64,000 nt of DNA, taken from the NCBI GenBank assembly GCA_032716605.1, contig CM064481.1, forward strand, positions 18,470,811 through 18,534,810. Reading direction: 5' to 3'. The position numbers were made by a program, and so were the translations under genes. The notes under the pieces are model-generated. The model saw only the letters and a list, made by a program, of their open reading frames with translations. It was not told the origin of the DNA and did not search any database. Positions 42,150-54,004 of this stretch are shown here, piece by piece. Position 1 is the first letter of the stretch; each line of letters begins with the position of its first letter. The DNA is from Paralithodes platypus (Eukaryota; Arthropoda; Malacostraca; Decapoda; Lithodidae).

Positions 42150-43210
42150 TGTTGCAAACCCATACACCCCCCCCCCTTTGTCAAAAAAAACAAAGGAAAA
42201 GAACGAGGGACAAGGGGGGAAGACCAGGGATCTTCGCCAGAGCACCAGGAAACACGACCCCCGAGAGCAATCACCGGCCGAGGGGGTCGAACACTGGACA
42301 CGGAGAGGTAGGAGGAGATGAAGGAATTGATAGAAGACCACAAAACCGCGGAGGCGAAGGCAGGGAAGGATCGACGTGGCAGGAACCGGAAGGAGGCAGC
42401 AAAGGATCTGACATCGCGCGCAGAACCCCTACAAACAGGGTGACGGGCACGAACGGTCCGACAAACGTGGCGGCCCATCTGCACCTGCGAGAGCCTCCCA
42501 CCTGTCCGAGGAGACACCCACACAGCAGTACCCGAAGGCGGCGCCACAGACGCAACAGAGGAGTGCAAGGCTGACACCGGGCACAACACATGGCGAGGAT
42601 GCCCACGCCGTAAAGCCTGGACGGCGAAAGGCTGGAAAACGGGAGCCTCCCTCCCATGCGTGGTAACAAAAGGAGGGGAGGAGGCGAACGAGACGCCATG
42701 CAAGGACGGGGAGAATCGCACGCAGTCCCGGGGCCGTGACAATGCCGCTAGTGCAGACACCCGATCCCCAGTGGCCAGAGCGACAAGGAAGAGTGGACGC
42801 CCGAGCAACGGAACCGGCGTAGCGGCCCTTGTATACGTGGGGGAAGCCAGAAGGACCAGAGCCCGCCCCAGATCCCACTGCGGAGGGACCTGGCGCGGAG
42901 GCGGTCGATCCCGGAAGGCAGCCGTCAGGAAGGAATCCAGCTCCCGTGGCGGAACGACCAGCCCAGCGACGGACCCAAAGAACCCCCCGGACGGCAGACA
43001 AGTGGGTACGTATAGCGTCGACTGGAAAGCGACGTGTACGGAAGAGGTGAAACAAGGAGCGTAGGACGAGGGAAGGAGAGCCAACTGGCAGGCGAGTGGC
43101 CTGTAGCCACCTAGTAAAAGACCTCCAGCGGGACCCGTAAGTCCCCCAAGGAGAAGACGGCCTGGAACGCTGCAGGAAGTCAGTCAGGGCCCGGCCGGGA
43201 ACCGGGAGCC
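42150..43210 (-). pseudogene. DIRS copy 2 tyrosine recombinase
   Basis: The core-binding part is in frame 43577-42429 (WGTYGSRWRSFTRWL, RTHLSAVRGVL). The catalytic part is in frame 43084-41975: LVALATGDRVSALAAL with the first arginine, RGSARDVRSFAASF where H-x-x-R should be (the H is R), and WSSINSFISSYL with the tryptophan and the terminal tyrosine. A frameshift near 42990 separates the parts. The enzyme integrates the circular DNA intermediate. Loss of the histidine and the frameshift make this copy inactive. Confidence 0.8.
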
Positions 43211-43267
43211 ACCGTGCCTCATGAACAAGCACGATGCGAAGGCCAAAGAGGTCCGCAGGGCCCCAAC

Positions 43268-45130
43268 CTAGCCCAAGTGGAAGCCGGAGACAGGTAGAGG
43301 GACCGGACACGGGCACCACCGCGGCAACCGGGCGGACCAAGTCCGTGCCGGCCACAGAGGCGCGAGGAGCCAGACGCAGCCGAGGTACAGCCGCAGCTCC
43401 GCGAGGACTGGGCACATCAACAGCGCGTCTGGGGGCGGAAAGATGAATACCGACCGCCACCCGTACCAGGCGACCATGAAAGCGTCCGGACCCCCCCCGG
43501 AGCGCGAGGCCGGAGGGAGAGGTCCAGAGGCAACTGGCGCGGCACCCCCGATGCGAACAAGGCGACCTCCGGAACACCTCAGGAAGCCGCGAGGTCGGCG
43601 AACACAGTCCGTTGCATCGCCCATTCTACAAGAACGCCCTGCCCTCTCGACAGGGCGGCCGCCCAAAGGGTGGCAGGCCCGGGCAGGGAGGAGGCATGCA
43701 AGGAGAAGGGGTGTCGGTCCGCGAGGAAGAACAACTCCACCGAGACCCCCAATAGAGTCAACGACCTGGAGGACCCCCGCATATGGAAACAGGGGACAGC
43801 TTGTCTTGTCCAACCCGAAGGCCACCGACTTACCCCGAAGGGCCAGCGTGGTCCCGCAGGAAGAACAAAGGAACCAACAATCCGAGGGCATAGACGGGTA
43901 AGAGGAGGGAGACCCACCTATCTGCCGGGAAGTGGACGTCCCAGGTTCGATTGGGAACCTCACCCAACCTCGCTCGACGTATCTGGGGTTACCCAGACCG
44001 TCGGCGGGGGGGGGCGGTCCAGGGCACAGCCGCAGAGAGCGAGCCCCGAGCAACCCAGCGACCGAAGCGTCGGCGAACGGTACGCGGGAGCGGCAGGAGC
44101 CGATCCATAGGGGCAACGGAAACACCGCGGTGCCCATGAGGAGGAGGCGGCGAAGCCAGAGGCTCCCTAAGGGAAGGGGCAGAGCGGCCCAATGCAGCGA
44201 ACCCACGAACGAGTCCCAGAGCCACCCCGGGAGGGAGACCGAGTGCAACACGGCGAGGACCGTCCACCGAAGGTGCACCGCGGCCGGCAGACCCCGGGTC
44301 ACCGTAGCGCCGGACAAAACCCATGCGAGACCGACCCATGGCACGACACGCGACGGGGACAAGCGTGACTTGGGAACATCGAAGGGGAACCCTAACCGTG
44401 CGATGTCGCGAACGACTGTGAGGGCGTCGCCAATGCACAGGCCTAGGGCGTCGGAAACTACCAACCAAACGGCCAAGGAAAACAGGAGCTGGAGCCCGCT
44501 CCTGAGGAGAGGACTCAGAGCCTGCCCCACCAGTGCGGAGAAGATCTGCGGCGCGATGTGGAGACCGAAGGGAAGGCCGTCGAACAGGAACACACGATCG
44601 GAAGTCCGAACGGCCAAGAATCGCTGGAAGCGAGGATGGAGAGGAACGAGCCAAGACACATCCTGGAGGGCCAGCGACACTACCCACGACAGAGGGCACA
44701 GGGCCAGGCGTACCAGGGGTACCGGCAGCATCCGAAACCGTGTGTGCACGATGTGCCCGTTGAGGGCCAACAGATCCACCACCGGTCGCATCGCGTCGCA
44801 GGGCGGCGACGGAACCAGAAAGACACGGGAGAGGAAAACCGGGTGACCGGCGGTCAACTCCCTCGACGCTACCCAGCTCGGGCATGGAAGTGAACACGTG
44901 GGCCACCTCTGAAGAGATGGGCCGTTGTCGGTGACAAGAGCGGAGTGGGGGTCTGGACGTCCACCTCCAGGTGAGACCCCTCCTCGCAACCCGCCGCCCC
45001 CAACGTCCCTCGCGGCTACCGAGGGGCGCAAGGGCGAAAACAACCCGAGGGAGCACCCGAGAGGAGGGGAGCGACCCGGTACGCCCAGGCGAGAAGGAGA
45101 ACAAGGAGGCCGACCCAGAGAACTACACAT
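43268..45130 (-). pseudogene. DIRS copy 2 reverse transcriptase/RNase H, catalytic residues lost
   Basis: 620 open codons. DIRS-type RT landmarks: GHPVFLSRVFLVP, MRPVVDLLALNGHIVHTRF, LPFGLHIAPQIFSALVGQ and VPKSRLSPSRVVPWVGLAW. Motif A reads SLALQDVSW, where DIRS RTs have SLDLQDAYW. Motif C (about 44455-44485) reads FSLAVWLVV in place of YLDDWLVV. All three catalytic aspartates are thus gone. RNase H sequence follows in broken frames. Because the region is GC-rich, the long open frame alone is no evidence of function. It lies between gag-like and recombinase regions. Confidence 0.85.
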
Positions 45131-47760
45131 TGTGTTGACGTGGAGGTACCCCCGGTACGGGCCGTGCGGGCATGAGCGCCACGTTGACCCCCTCTACCCC
45201 CGCCCCCCCCAACCTCGTCGAAAAGGGCGGGCCACCCCAACCCCAGGCCGGCGCGAGGCTGACCCCTTCGAAGGGCGGCCGGAAGTGGAAGGCCGGCCAG
45301 CCCCGACACAGAGGGGATGAAAGGGGCAAGAACAGAAGTGCGAGGCGGAACCGAAGCACTGGCCAGCAACGTCCCAGTCCTGCGCCCGTGCAAGGCGGCA
45401 GCACTTGCAGCAGCACCCCGAAGAGGACCGGCAGAAGGACGGGACTGAGAAGACCCCGCGCGCGGCACAGCGCGTCGGTGCGTGACGTAAGCAGGGTCCG
45501 TAACGACACAGCACGGCGTCGTGTGGCGGAAGCAGGGGCCGCCGACAGAGAAGCGGAGCATTCCCAAGCATCCTGCGTAAAAAACCCCGACGTATATAGC
45601 GCAGAGTACAACAAACCCTGACGAATAACCAAGGGGGCCGGCCGGCAGAACGAAGACCGTACCGTCGTGCGGTGCCGAGTTGCCGCGCACAAAACCGCCT
45701 TCAGCTCGGGAACCAAAGACACCGCGAGCCGAAGGTGGACCCGCTGAACGCGGTCCAAACCCTCGCGAAGATCGCCTGGCGCAGACGCCTCGAAAAGCCG
45801 CAGGTGGTGAACAGACGTCTGGAGGGAACCTAAAGACAAGACAATAAGTCCGTCACCCTCCGTCGCAAGGGAAAAACCTTGGCGACAGAGGGCTGATCCG
45901 GGTGAGAGAAGAACGGGGTAGCAATAGAACAAAGTTCAAGAACGGGCGCGCTCATCCAGGACCAGAACGCGCCGTCCAACCCGCCGACAGACACAAGAGG
46001 AGGCAAAAGCAGGGACGACTCCGGGGGAGGGACGGAAGGAGAGCCGTCGACGGATCGGTGTGTGAAGTCGAAGGCCTCAGCAAACCAGGCCTCCAATGGG
46101 AGAGGGTGACCGAGCATGATGGCTAAGCCAGGCGTACCGGCGTCGCACAAACCTGTCCCATAGGAGGACAGACCCGTCAACACAGCCAGGGACTGAACAG
46201 CCGGAAGGATGTCAGGGCGGCTGAAGTCTGACCAGAGCGTAGGCCTGCAGAAGGGAGGGGGACCGTAGCAGGGGTAGGTAGGGTGAGGTGCTGAGGGTGA
46301 GGCACCGCCAAGAAGGGCGAGAAGAGGGAGTCTTCCATCGACTCCAAGCGCCAGCCGAAGCGTGACGCAACCCAGCCCTGCATAGCCGACAATTGATCCG
46401 AGAGAGGCTATCCCCCCCCCCCCCCCCCCAGATTGGTCGGCCCGCAGGGGCGAGCGTGAGCGGGAGCGAGACCCACGACACGAACCAGCAGCGTCGCGGC
46501 CCAAGGAAGGCGAGCGACGACGGTTGTGTCGCCGTTGAGGGACTCGTCCCCGATCACGAACGGCCGAGGGGGAAACAGCACCATTCCCCTCTTCCAGCGA
46601 CACATCAGCTCCTGAGAAAGGGGACCCCGAAACCTCGCGAAACCCCACCGAGGCAAGAGGAGGGGTACCCCCCTGGCGAGACGGTAAGTGAAGGTCAGGA
46701 AGAGAAGAATGAGGAGGAGCAGGACGACGGGAGTGGGAAGGCTGGCCGGGTGAAAGGAGGCCAGGAGCCGCGGGGGGAAACAGAGCAAGGATCCCCGGGG
46801 CTGAGATAACAGGGCGGCCCGACACCGAGGCGGAGGAGGGAGGGACCACCACCGTGGGACGAGACCGTGAAGGAAGAATAGGCACTGAAGCAGGTGAAGT
46901 AGGAGAAGCAACGACATCCAGGCGGACCCTCCTGGACAGTGTAGGAGGAGGGAGCAGAGGGCCAGCTACAGCATGAACAACCGCGCGCGGAGAGGACAAC
47001 GTAAGAGGAAGTCGTCTGGGCTGGGGAAGCGGGCGGAAGGGAGTAGAGCCCCTATCCGTAGAGGCCAGGGGAGGGCGCACAGGGGCAGAGCCGCTAACCC
47101 CGGCCTCAGGGCGAGAACCATGACGAGGGCGATGGGCGTCGTCAAGGCGATCAGGAGGACGACGAGGCGAGCGAGAGCGGGGACGGAGCCGGGGAACCCC
47201 CCGACGATGGGACGACCGGCTGCGGGACCCAGGGGAGAGGGCCAGGTAAATGGCCTTCAGTCGGGTCAGGGATACCCAGGGCGACGCGGAACCGGTCGGC
47301 AACAAAGGCCGGGGAACGGTGGCCCACAGTCCTAATGTGGCGGGAGACCATCGTCCACACCGACGGAAGGGAAGCAGGAGGCCACAGCCGCCGCCGAGGA
47401 ACCAGGGCCATGGAGCAGCACAACCACCAGGGCCAGACACGTGCCACACAGAGCAGGGAGGTAGGCCGTAGAGGACACACAGAGCGAGTGGCGCAAGCAG
47501 GACTTGTGGCTCTCCAAGCACGGGGAGCGACAACCAAGGCGAAAGCAAGGCAGCCTACCTGCACTAGAAGAACACACACCATAATCAGCACGTCGAAGGA
47601 GTAAGTGGAGAGAATGTCCAAGAAGAACCAGGGAAGGAGCATGGGGAAACAGGAACACACATGCAAACAGGTATCCGTACTCACCCTAAACTGGGAGCAC
47701 AGAGGTAGGTGAGGAGGGCGGCCGAGGCGGAAGAGCACTAGCAGAACCTGCAAAGATGGA
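45016..47760 (-). pseudogene. DIRS copy 2 gag-like region
   Basis: Frames 47753-47151, 47548-45830, 45932-45123 and 45690-45016 cover it. The largest (572 codons) has an R/S/P-rich stretch (SRSRSPLRADQSG) and a late block DLLSCL. By position this is the DIRS ORF1/gag. A run of 18 C (46412-46429) interrupts it, with frame changes around it. I recognise no catalytic domain. Several plus-strand frames across it are chance products of GC-richness. Confidence 0.55.
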
Positions 47761-49302
47761 GAAAGTGTTAACCACCACTCAACATCTTACATGCAGGGCC
47801 TATAACACCAGTAAAGTGCATACACCAAATAGTATCAGGCAACAAGATGACATAACAAAAGTCAATAGTGAAAGCCAACTATTACCGCAAATTTGCGGGC
47901 CAATGGAGGCATAACCGTACCGACACCATCCTCCTGCAATTTCGCGGGACCCCCCCAACGATCTCCGCAAATTTGCGGGGAACCGAAATGCCCCAGAGGA
48001 CCGAATCGAGCCCCCCGCAAATTTGCGGGACCGGCCGAGATGGTCCGGCGCCGAAAAAGCGAGAGGAGCGTCTAGGAAATACCAAAAGAGGCCCAGAAAA
48101 AAGCGTCATCTCCTTATGAGCTCCAAGCGACGATGGCCATCAAGCTGAGCAGTGTCTTCCTTGATAATATCCTGACTCAACCGGTCAAGGGAGAGGCAAG
48201 GAAGACACACCAGGGGAGAGGAGGCACATCCCCTAGGAACCACCCAACCCACAGAGATAGAGCAAAGCCCATGAGGAGAAGTGGCAGGAAGGGTGGTTTG
48301 GCACAAACAGGGGCCCCCGTAGGGTACCCCAGGATTGGGCAAAAGGGTATGAAAGGATGGAGGTGAAAACAGTAAGGGAACACAAAAACCAGTAAATGAA
48401 ACTGGCGAGAAAAAGGGTGGCCTAGCCGTGAGGAGAGAATGTGTCAGGGGCGAAAAACCCTGTGGCGTGAGGGAGGGGCCCCCGTGGGGTACCCCAGGAT
48501 ATCACGAACCACCAAGCGCCCAGGCCCTTGAGACACAGTGAAGGCTCGAAAGGGGGGACTCGGGAATAACGCTAATAATGCGGCCGACACAAACCCTACA
48601 AACAGCACCGCCACCACGAAATCTCAGATCGTGAACCAACTGTACACCTAGGCTATGAAATTATGTAAACTCATAGGGGCATAGCAATTCCTGAATGAGA
48701 AACAAGCTAGGCTAAAATAAGCTAAAAGCTAAACTATGCCCAGACTAACAGGAAAAAAGAATATGAAAAGAGAAAGGAATGAAAAACACACACGAGGAAC
48801 GCCAGGCGCCCCCGTACCTTCGGTAGCTATTTCCACACGCGTCTCCATTAAACACACTGAGGAGCCCATTTACGTGTGCCCTAGATCACGTAACATCTGT
48901 CTAACAAAAAAGAAGGCCAGATAAGCCGAAACGAACCTAAACAGGGTGAATTAAAGGAGCACAACAAAAGCGACTGCATTCAATGGAGCGCGTGAAAAAA
49001 TGATGACAAGAGAGGGTCGCTCATGCGCACGTTCGACAGGGATCTGCACATGACGGAACACAGGATGGGCCTTAAGCGGTAACTAAGGTAAACCCCTTTT
49101 TCTTCTCTTCTATGCTTTTTTCACCTTCGGTGGTAGTTTTGGTTAATGTACAACGTCTCCTAGAGCAAGATAAGGAGTAGACTCTAGACGTTTTCTTTTT
49201 AACCGCGGTTGGAATGACGACATAGCAGTCAAAATAGACAAGTCGTCATTGCAATTAGGTTAATAGCCTTGACGTTGGATTTGCCAAGACTACTAACAAA
49301 TT
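47761..49302 (-). promoter_or_regulatory. DIRS copy 2 leader and right inverted terminal repeat
   Basis: Non-coding leader (48036-49302 matches 1-1281) ending in the right ITR (48999-49302). It contains repeated GGGCCCCCGTRGGGTACCCC-type words (48311, 48477) and the palindromes listed next. Its promoter should drive minus-strand transcription; no TATA box is evident. Confidence 0.7.
47885..48029. promoter_or_regulatory. Reiterated 14-bp palindrome CCGCAAATTTGCGG
   Basis: Perfect copies start at 47885, 47965 and 48015, with a damaged copy (CTGCAATTTCGCGGG) near 47935. Spacing is about 50, 30 and 50 bp. They lie between gag-like sequence and leader. The form suits a dimeric DNA-binding protein; the binder is unknown. 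Confidence 0.75.
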
Positions 49303-49309
49303 ATAAACA

Positions 49310-50681
49310 ATGGCCGGCCAAGGCAAACGGAGGCAGAGTTTATTGGGAGATGAAGAGAGCTATGAGTTTGAGGGATTTCTGGCAGAGGGTGGTGAAGTGG
49401 AGGATCAATTGACTGTAGTGAAGAGACAGATGATGGGTCTGTTAAGATGGAAGGGAGTTATGGAGAATTGGAGGAGAGATATAGGTGTGAAGGTGGAGTC
49501 ACTGACAGAAATATGTGGAGCCAGTTCAGTAGCAACTGCAGATGGGCCATTAATTGCTAACCTAGATGCAGTGATAAGGAAAGTAGATGAGCTGGAGGCA
49601 GAGAACATGGCACTCAAGGAGCAGCTAAAGGAGTATGAGGGCCATTTAAGTGAGAAAGTAAAGGGAGTAATAAGTGAGGAGAAAAATGAGTGGACAAGGG
49701 TGGGGAATGCTAAGGTGGATGCATTGGAAGAAATCATGAAGGAGCAGGTGGAAGAGAGAGAAAAAGAGAAAAGAGAGTTTGAGAAGAATGTAGTGCAGGT
49801 TTTGAAGAGCAAGGAAAAGGTAGTGAGGGAAACAGCGGAGACCAAAAAGGAGCCGACCAAACGCACCACTGAGGTGGTAGATGGTGGAAAGAAAAAAAAC
49901 TGTCTGGGACCATCAGGTCCTGGTAGTGAAGCCAAAAGACCGATCCTCCGAGCCAGTAAGCCCACCAGATACAAAGGCAATCGAGACTGCTTTGGCTTCG
50001 GTTCCGGTTAACAAGTTAACTAGAACTGAGTCAGGTGTACTGGTGGTACGACTTCCATCCAAGAAAGCCAAAGAAGATGCAGGAAGGGCCATCAATCAGT
50101 ATTTGGGGGTGGACAGTGCCTTCAGTGTCTCCGAACCAAAGAAGATGATGCCAAAAATGACTCTGGTAGGCATTGCTAATGACGCTGAGGATAATGAGAT
50201 CATTCCCAGCATCCTCAACAAGAACCCAAGAATAAAGTCCCTGGTCGACGATGGCTTAGCTATGAATTTGCTATTCACTAAGCAAAAGAGTGATGCACAC
50301 ACTAAGATTGCGGTAGTAAAAATGTCACCTGAAATACGCTCTTCCATTGTGGATGATGGCAATTCTGTGTATGTTGGACTTGTGAGATGTCGTGCATACG
50401 ATCGCTTCTGGGTAACACAATGTTACCATTGCCAGGGCTTTGGTCATACCAGTGACAGGTGTTATCGGAAAAATGAGGATCCAAAATGCAACTTCTGTGC
50501 TGGTACTCATAACTCAAAAGACTGCACCAACAAGACTTCCCCCAAATGTATAAATTGTATGAGCTCCACATCAGTTACGGAGCCGCCAAATCATTTCGCC
50601 TCAAGTAGAAATTGTCCTTTAATGACAGCTCAGAGAAATAAAGTTATTGAGAACACCGATTTTGTAGGTTCAAAAAACTGA
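49310..50681 (+). pseudogene. LINE C ORF1, coiled-coil plus zinc-knuckle protein
   Basis: Frame 1 (49310-50011) from ATG is acidic and rich in E/K heptads (VDELEAENMALKEQLKEYEGH), a likely coiled coil for trimerisation. Frame 2 (49881-50681) carries a gag-like middle and zinc knuckles CYHCQGFGHTSDRC, CNFCAGTHNSKDC and CINCMSS...CP. The two frames overlap by 130 bases, so one frameshift near 49900-49990 separates them; an A8 run at 49892-49899 is the likely place. It resembles LINE D ORF1. The ATG lies 8 bp inside the LINE from the DIRS boundary. Confidence 0.85.
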
Positions 50682-50701
50682 AAAATGCACATGGGAGCCG
50701 G

Positions 50702-53602
50702 TTGAAACTGGGTCTGTTGAATGTTCGTTCCTTGCGTAACAAAATGGATCATATTTGCGAGATCTTGGATGAACGTAACCTTGATGTATTATGTCTCACT
50801 GAGACCTGGTTGTTCGAGTCAGATCTGAATATTATCCAGGCGGCATTGCCTAAAACCCATTCCATAATAAATGTTCCTAGGCCTAGGGGAGATCATCCGG
50901 GTGGTGGAGTGGCAGTTGTCTACTCCACATCTCTGGTGAATATCTTGCAAATAAGCCATAACCCAGCCCCTCTTTATTATGAACTGTTGGAAGTGGAAAT
51001 AAAACTCCATCAACAAATTCTAAGAATGGCAGTTGTCTATAGGCCTGGCCATCGTGGCACAGATAGGGGTTTTATGGAAGAGTTTGGGCAGTTTCTCGAG
51101 GAATTTTCTGCTAAAACTGGAAGACTTTTGATGTGTGGAGATTTTAATTACTGGGTTGACAGCCCTCATCTGAAGCCATTCTCTCCTGAGTTCCTTGAGT
51201 TGACTGATCAGAACAATTTTGTAAACCATGTGTCCCACCCAACTCATATCTTAGGACACACCCTTGACTTGGTTTTCTCTCCTGTGGGTTGTGGTGGTGT
51301 TCTGGATGTTGATGTTGAGAATGCTGACCCTAATACCTCTGATCATGCTTTGATTACTTTCAGCTTTGATTTCCCTAAGCCACTCACACATGAAAAAGTA
51401 ATCAGATTTAGAAATTATAAAAATGAAGACCTAAATTTGGCTAGCAGTGAAGTAAAACAGTACTTGGGAAGTATTGATACTTCCAACCTTACTTCAGATG
51501 AGCTGGTGGAGGTACATGGAAATGCACTTAAATTAGTGTTCGATCATCACTGTCCAGAAGTAGAGAAGAAAATCATAGTACGAGATGATTCGCCCTGGTA
51601 TAGCACTCGAGTTAAATTTCTTAGAAGAGCGCGTAGAAGAGCTGAACGTGAATGGCGGAAAAATAAAACAGACTCTACATGGTTGCAATACCTGTCAGCC
51701 AGAAGAGCTGTGGTCTACAAAATCAAAGATGAAAAGAAAGTGTATTATCAGGGAAAAGTTGACTCGTGTGGTAACGACCAGAGGAGGTTGGCTTCAATTG
51801 TAAACAGTTTACTTGGAAAAACAAGAGTCAGCTTAAGACCTTCTGTACCTGATGCCGAGTTGGCTGCCAACTTTGTGGCATTTTTTGCTGGCAAGATAAC
51901 TCGCATAAGACAGGAATTGGATGATGCTTCTGTTGGTGAAGAACTTTCAGTTGTACTCCAACCCCGACACATTCCTAATAATGTCCTCTCATCCTTTCAC
52001 TCAGTAGAGGTGGACATGATCTCGTCCTACATAAGAAACCTCAAAACATTTTGCCCGTTGGATCCCATAAATGTTTCCAAGCTACCATGAGTCTATGATC
52101 ACACAGTTGAGTTTATTTCCAAAATAATTAATAAGTGCTTCTCTGAAGGTAGCTTCCCACATTCTGAAAAGCATGCACTACTCCGACCTACTCTAAAGAA
52201 ACCTGGACTTGATGTTGAGAACATGTTGAACTATCGTCCTGTCTCCAACCTGTCCTTCATATCAAAGATATTAGAGCGTGCAATACTTGACCAATTACAA
52301 CCACTACTTCAGCAGAATGAAACTATCCCAATTTTTCAGTCTGCTTACCGACAGCATCATTCAACTGAAACAGCATTGATTAGAGTACATAATGATCTAG
52401 TTGAGAACATTTGCAATGGTGTGGCCTCACTATTGGTCTTGCTTGATCTCTCTTCGGCTTTTGACACAGTGGATCATGAGTTGTTATTGAGTGATCTTTA
52501 TGATTGTGGTGTGCGTGACTCCGCTCTCTTGCTTCTTGGGTCGTACTTGTCAGGTAGATCCCAGAGTGTGATGGTAAATCAAGTGGTCTCGGACTCGACA
52601 CCCCTGCAGTATGGTGTTCCGCAGGGATCAGTTTTGGGTCCTATCCTATTTATAATTTATATTAGCAGTTTGTCTCTTCTGCTTCGTGCACATAATGTCA
52701 CCTTTCACTTTTATGCAGATGACACCCAGATTTATGTGAGAATCACAAATATAGTTGATATACGGAGTAAGATGGAATTGTTGATGTCTGATATCAAGAA
52801 GTGGATGAGAGCGAGAAAACTTAAACTAAATGATGGTAAAACTGATATTCTCATCATCCGAGGAAATAGAAGAGCTGATGATATGGTAGGTGCCCTCTCC
52901 ATCAATGTGGGTGGATCTCAGCTGCGACCGGCCAACTCTGTTCGAAATCTGGGTGTATATGTGAACTCCCGATTAGATTTCAAAGAGCATGTAAACCAGA
53001 TAGTTAAAAGTTGTTACTTGCACATCAGAAATCTCTATTTGGTGAAGCCGTTTATAACCAGACGTTGCCTCCTGACGTTGGTTCACTCATTGGTCTTCTC
53101 TCGTGTTGATTATTGCAATGCCCTGTTGGTGGGTCTTCCAAATTATATTTTGAAGAAAGTTCAGTCTGTTCTTAACAGGGCCGCAAGACTAATTTTTGGT
53201 GTTCCACCTAGAACTCCTACTACATCTCTTCACATAGAACTGAACTGGCTGCCAGTAAGAGCAAGAATAGAATTTAAGTTGTGTTTGGTGACTTTTAAGG
53301 TTCTCAAATTTGGTGAGCCTAGGTACCTTGCGGAGCTGCTCAGGCGCCCACCGGCACACCATGGTGTAGTTGTGCGTCATGACAATGACCCTTTTCGTCT
53401 TGATGAACCAAGGGCTTTCCAGCAGTCTTCTTTCTTTGAGAGGTCATTCTCCTACATGGCTCCGAGGTTGTATAACAGGTTGCCGCTGTCCATGAGACAA
53501 CTGAGTTCTGTTGAATGCTTCAAGAGACAACTTAAGACTTTTCTCTTTGAGAGAAGCTATGATCTTGAGAGAGGTGTCATGACAGATGGCTATAGAGTTT
53601 AG
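50702..53602 (+). pseudogene. LINE C ORF2: AP-endonuclease and reverse transcriptase, one stop codon
   Basis: Endonuclease blocks: LGLLNVRSLRNK, LTETWL, MCGDFNYWVD, NTSDHALITF (all catalytic residues kept). Linker FLRRARRRAEREWRK. RT blocks: PLDPINVSKL, LNYRPVSNLSFISKILE, YRQHHSTETALI, LLDLSSAFDTVDHE (motif A), YGVPQGSVLGPILF (B), FYADDTQIYV (C), then SLVFSRVDYCNALLVGLP and the C-terminal YDLERGVMTDGYRV. A single in-frame TGA at 52088-52090 splits the frame; both halves are in the same phase. No ATG opens ORF2 close to ORF1, so start may depend on reinitiation. Among the LINEs here it is closest to intact. Confidence 0.92.
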
Positions 53603-53765
53603 GCTATTTTGCCACTGCTAGTGATTGTTAAATGTGTGTTGTATATGAGCCTTCTTTTGATGCATTGATTTTTGTTCTTTTTTCTTTCTCTTTTCGAGCG
53701 CTAGTGAATTCTTCGGAAAAATTGGCGCTTATGAGAAATAAGTAACATGCTTATTATTTATTATT

Positions 53766-53862
53766 ACCATAGCGCTGTTGGAAATCTGTGCATGATTAGA
53801 TTAATATCCAGTATTCAAGAATGGATAATAAGTCGTAGGCTTGTGCATAAACCTTTAACCGT
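53766..53862. other. Spacer between LINE C tail and SINE
   Basis: AT-rich, no feature recognised. Confidence 0.4.
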
Positions 53863-54004
53863 CTTGGTGGTGTAATTGTTAGAGTGTTTAAAAATCTGTG
53901 TGTGATAACCCAGGTTTGAATCCCGGTGTATCACATATATGCTTTCATTAATTTCATTGGAGGTGTTGGTATTGGGGTGAAATTAATAAAATACAGTATA
54001 GAAT
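53863..54004 (+). mobile_element. tRNA-headed SINE, cut by DIRS family 2
   Basis: A tRNA-like head at about 53863-53935 has a box A-like GGTGGTGTAATTGTTAGAGTG and box B GGTTTGAATCCCG. It is followed by TATATGCTTTCATTAATTTC... (53936-53964), identical to 32297-32325. The A-rich end (AAATTAATAAAATACAG) stops at the DIRS terminus near 54005. Confidence 0.75.

Larger units (their letters stand above)
41291..49302 (-). mobile_element. DIRS-type retrotransposon, complete structure (copy 2)
   Basis: 8.0 kb, GC-rich. The left end (TGGGAGGTTTGACG) and right end (CTAACAAAT) carry inverted terminal repeats. An internal complementary region at 41701-41814 joins complements of both outer ends, the hallmark of DIRS elements, which use a tyrosine recombinase and a circular intermediate. 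Minus-strand order is leader, gag-like region, RT/RNase H, tyrosine recombinase, ICR. No target duplication is apparent, as expected. The RT catalytic motifs are lost, and the recombinase is frame-broken, so this copy is inactive. Confidence 0.92.
49303..53765 (+). mobile_element. LINE C: near-intact non-LTR retrotransposon
   Basis: Plus strand. ORF1 (49310-50681, one frameshift), ORF2 with endonuclease and RT (50702-53602, one in-frame TGA) and a 3' part ending in a short hairpin (GAGCGCTAG...TTGGCGCTT, 53695-53731), ATAAGTAACATGC and (TTATTA)n. The tail form and RT place it in the CR1/L2 group. The 5' leader is separated from ORF1 by the DIRS insertion at 49302. Confidence 0.9.

Noticed and set aside
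43932..44846. Long plus-strand ORFs across the DIRS copies (for example 304 codons)
   Set aside because: They oppose the RT gene in GC-rich, stop-poor DNA; composition is R/G/P/T-rich with no domain, so they are shadows.
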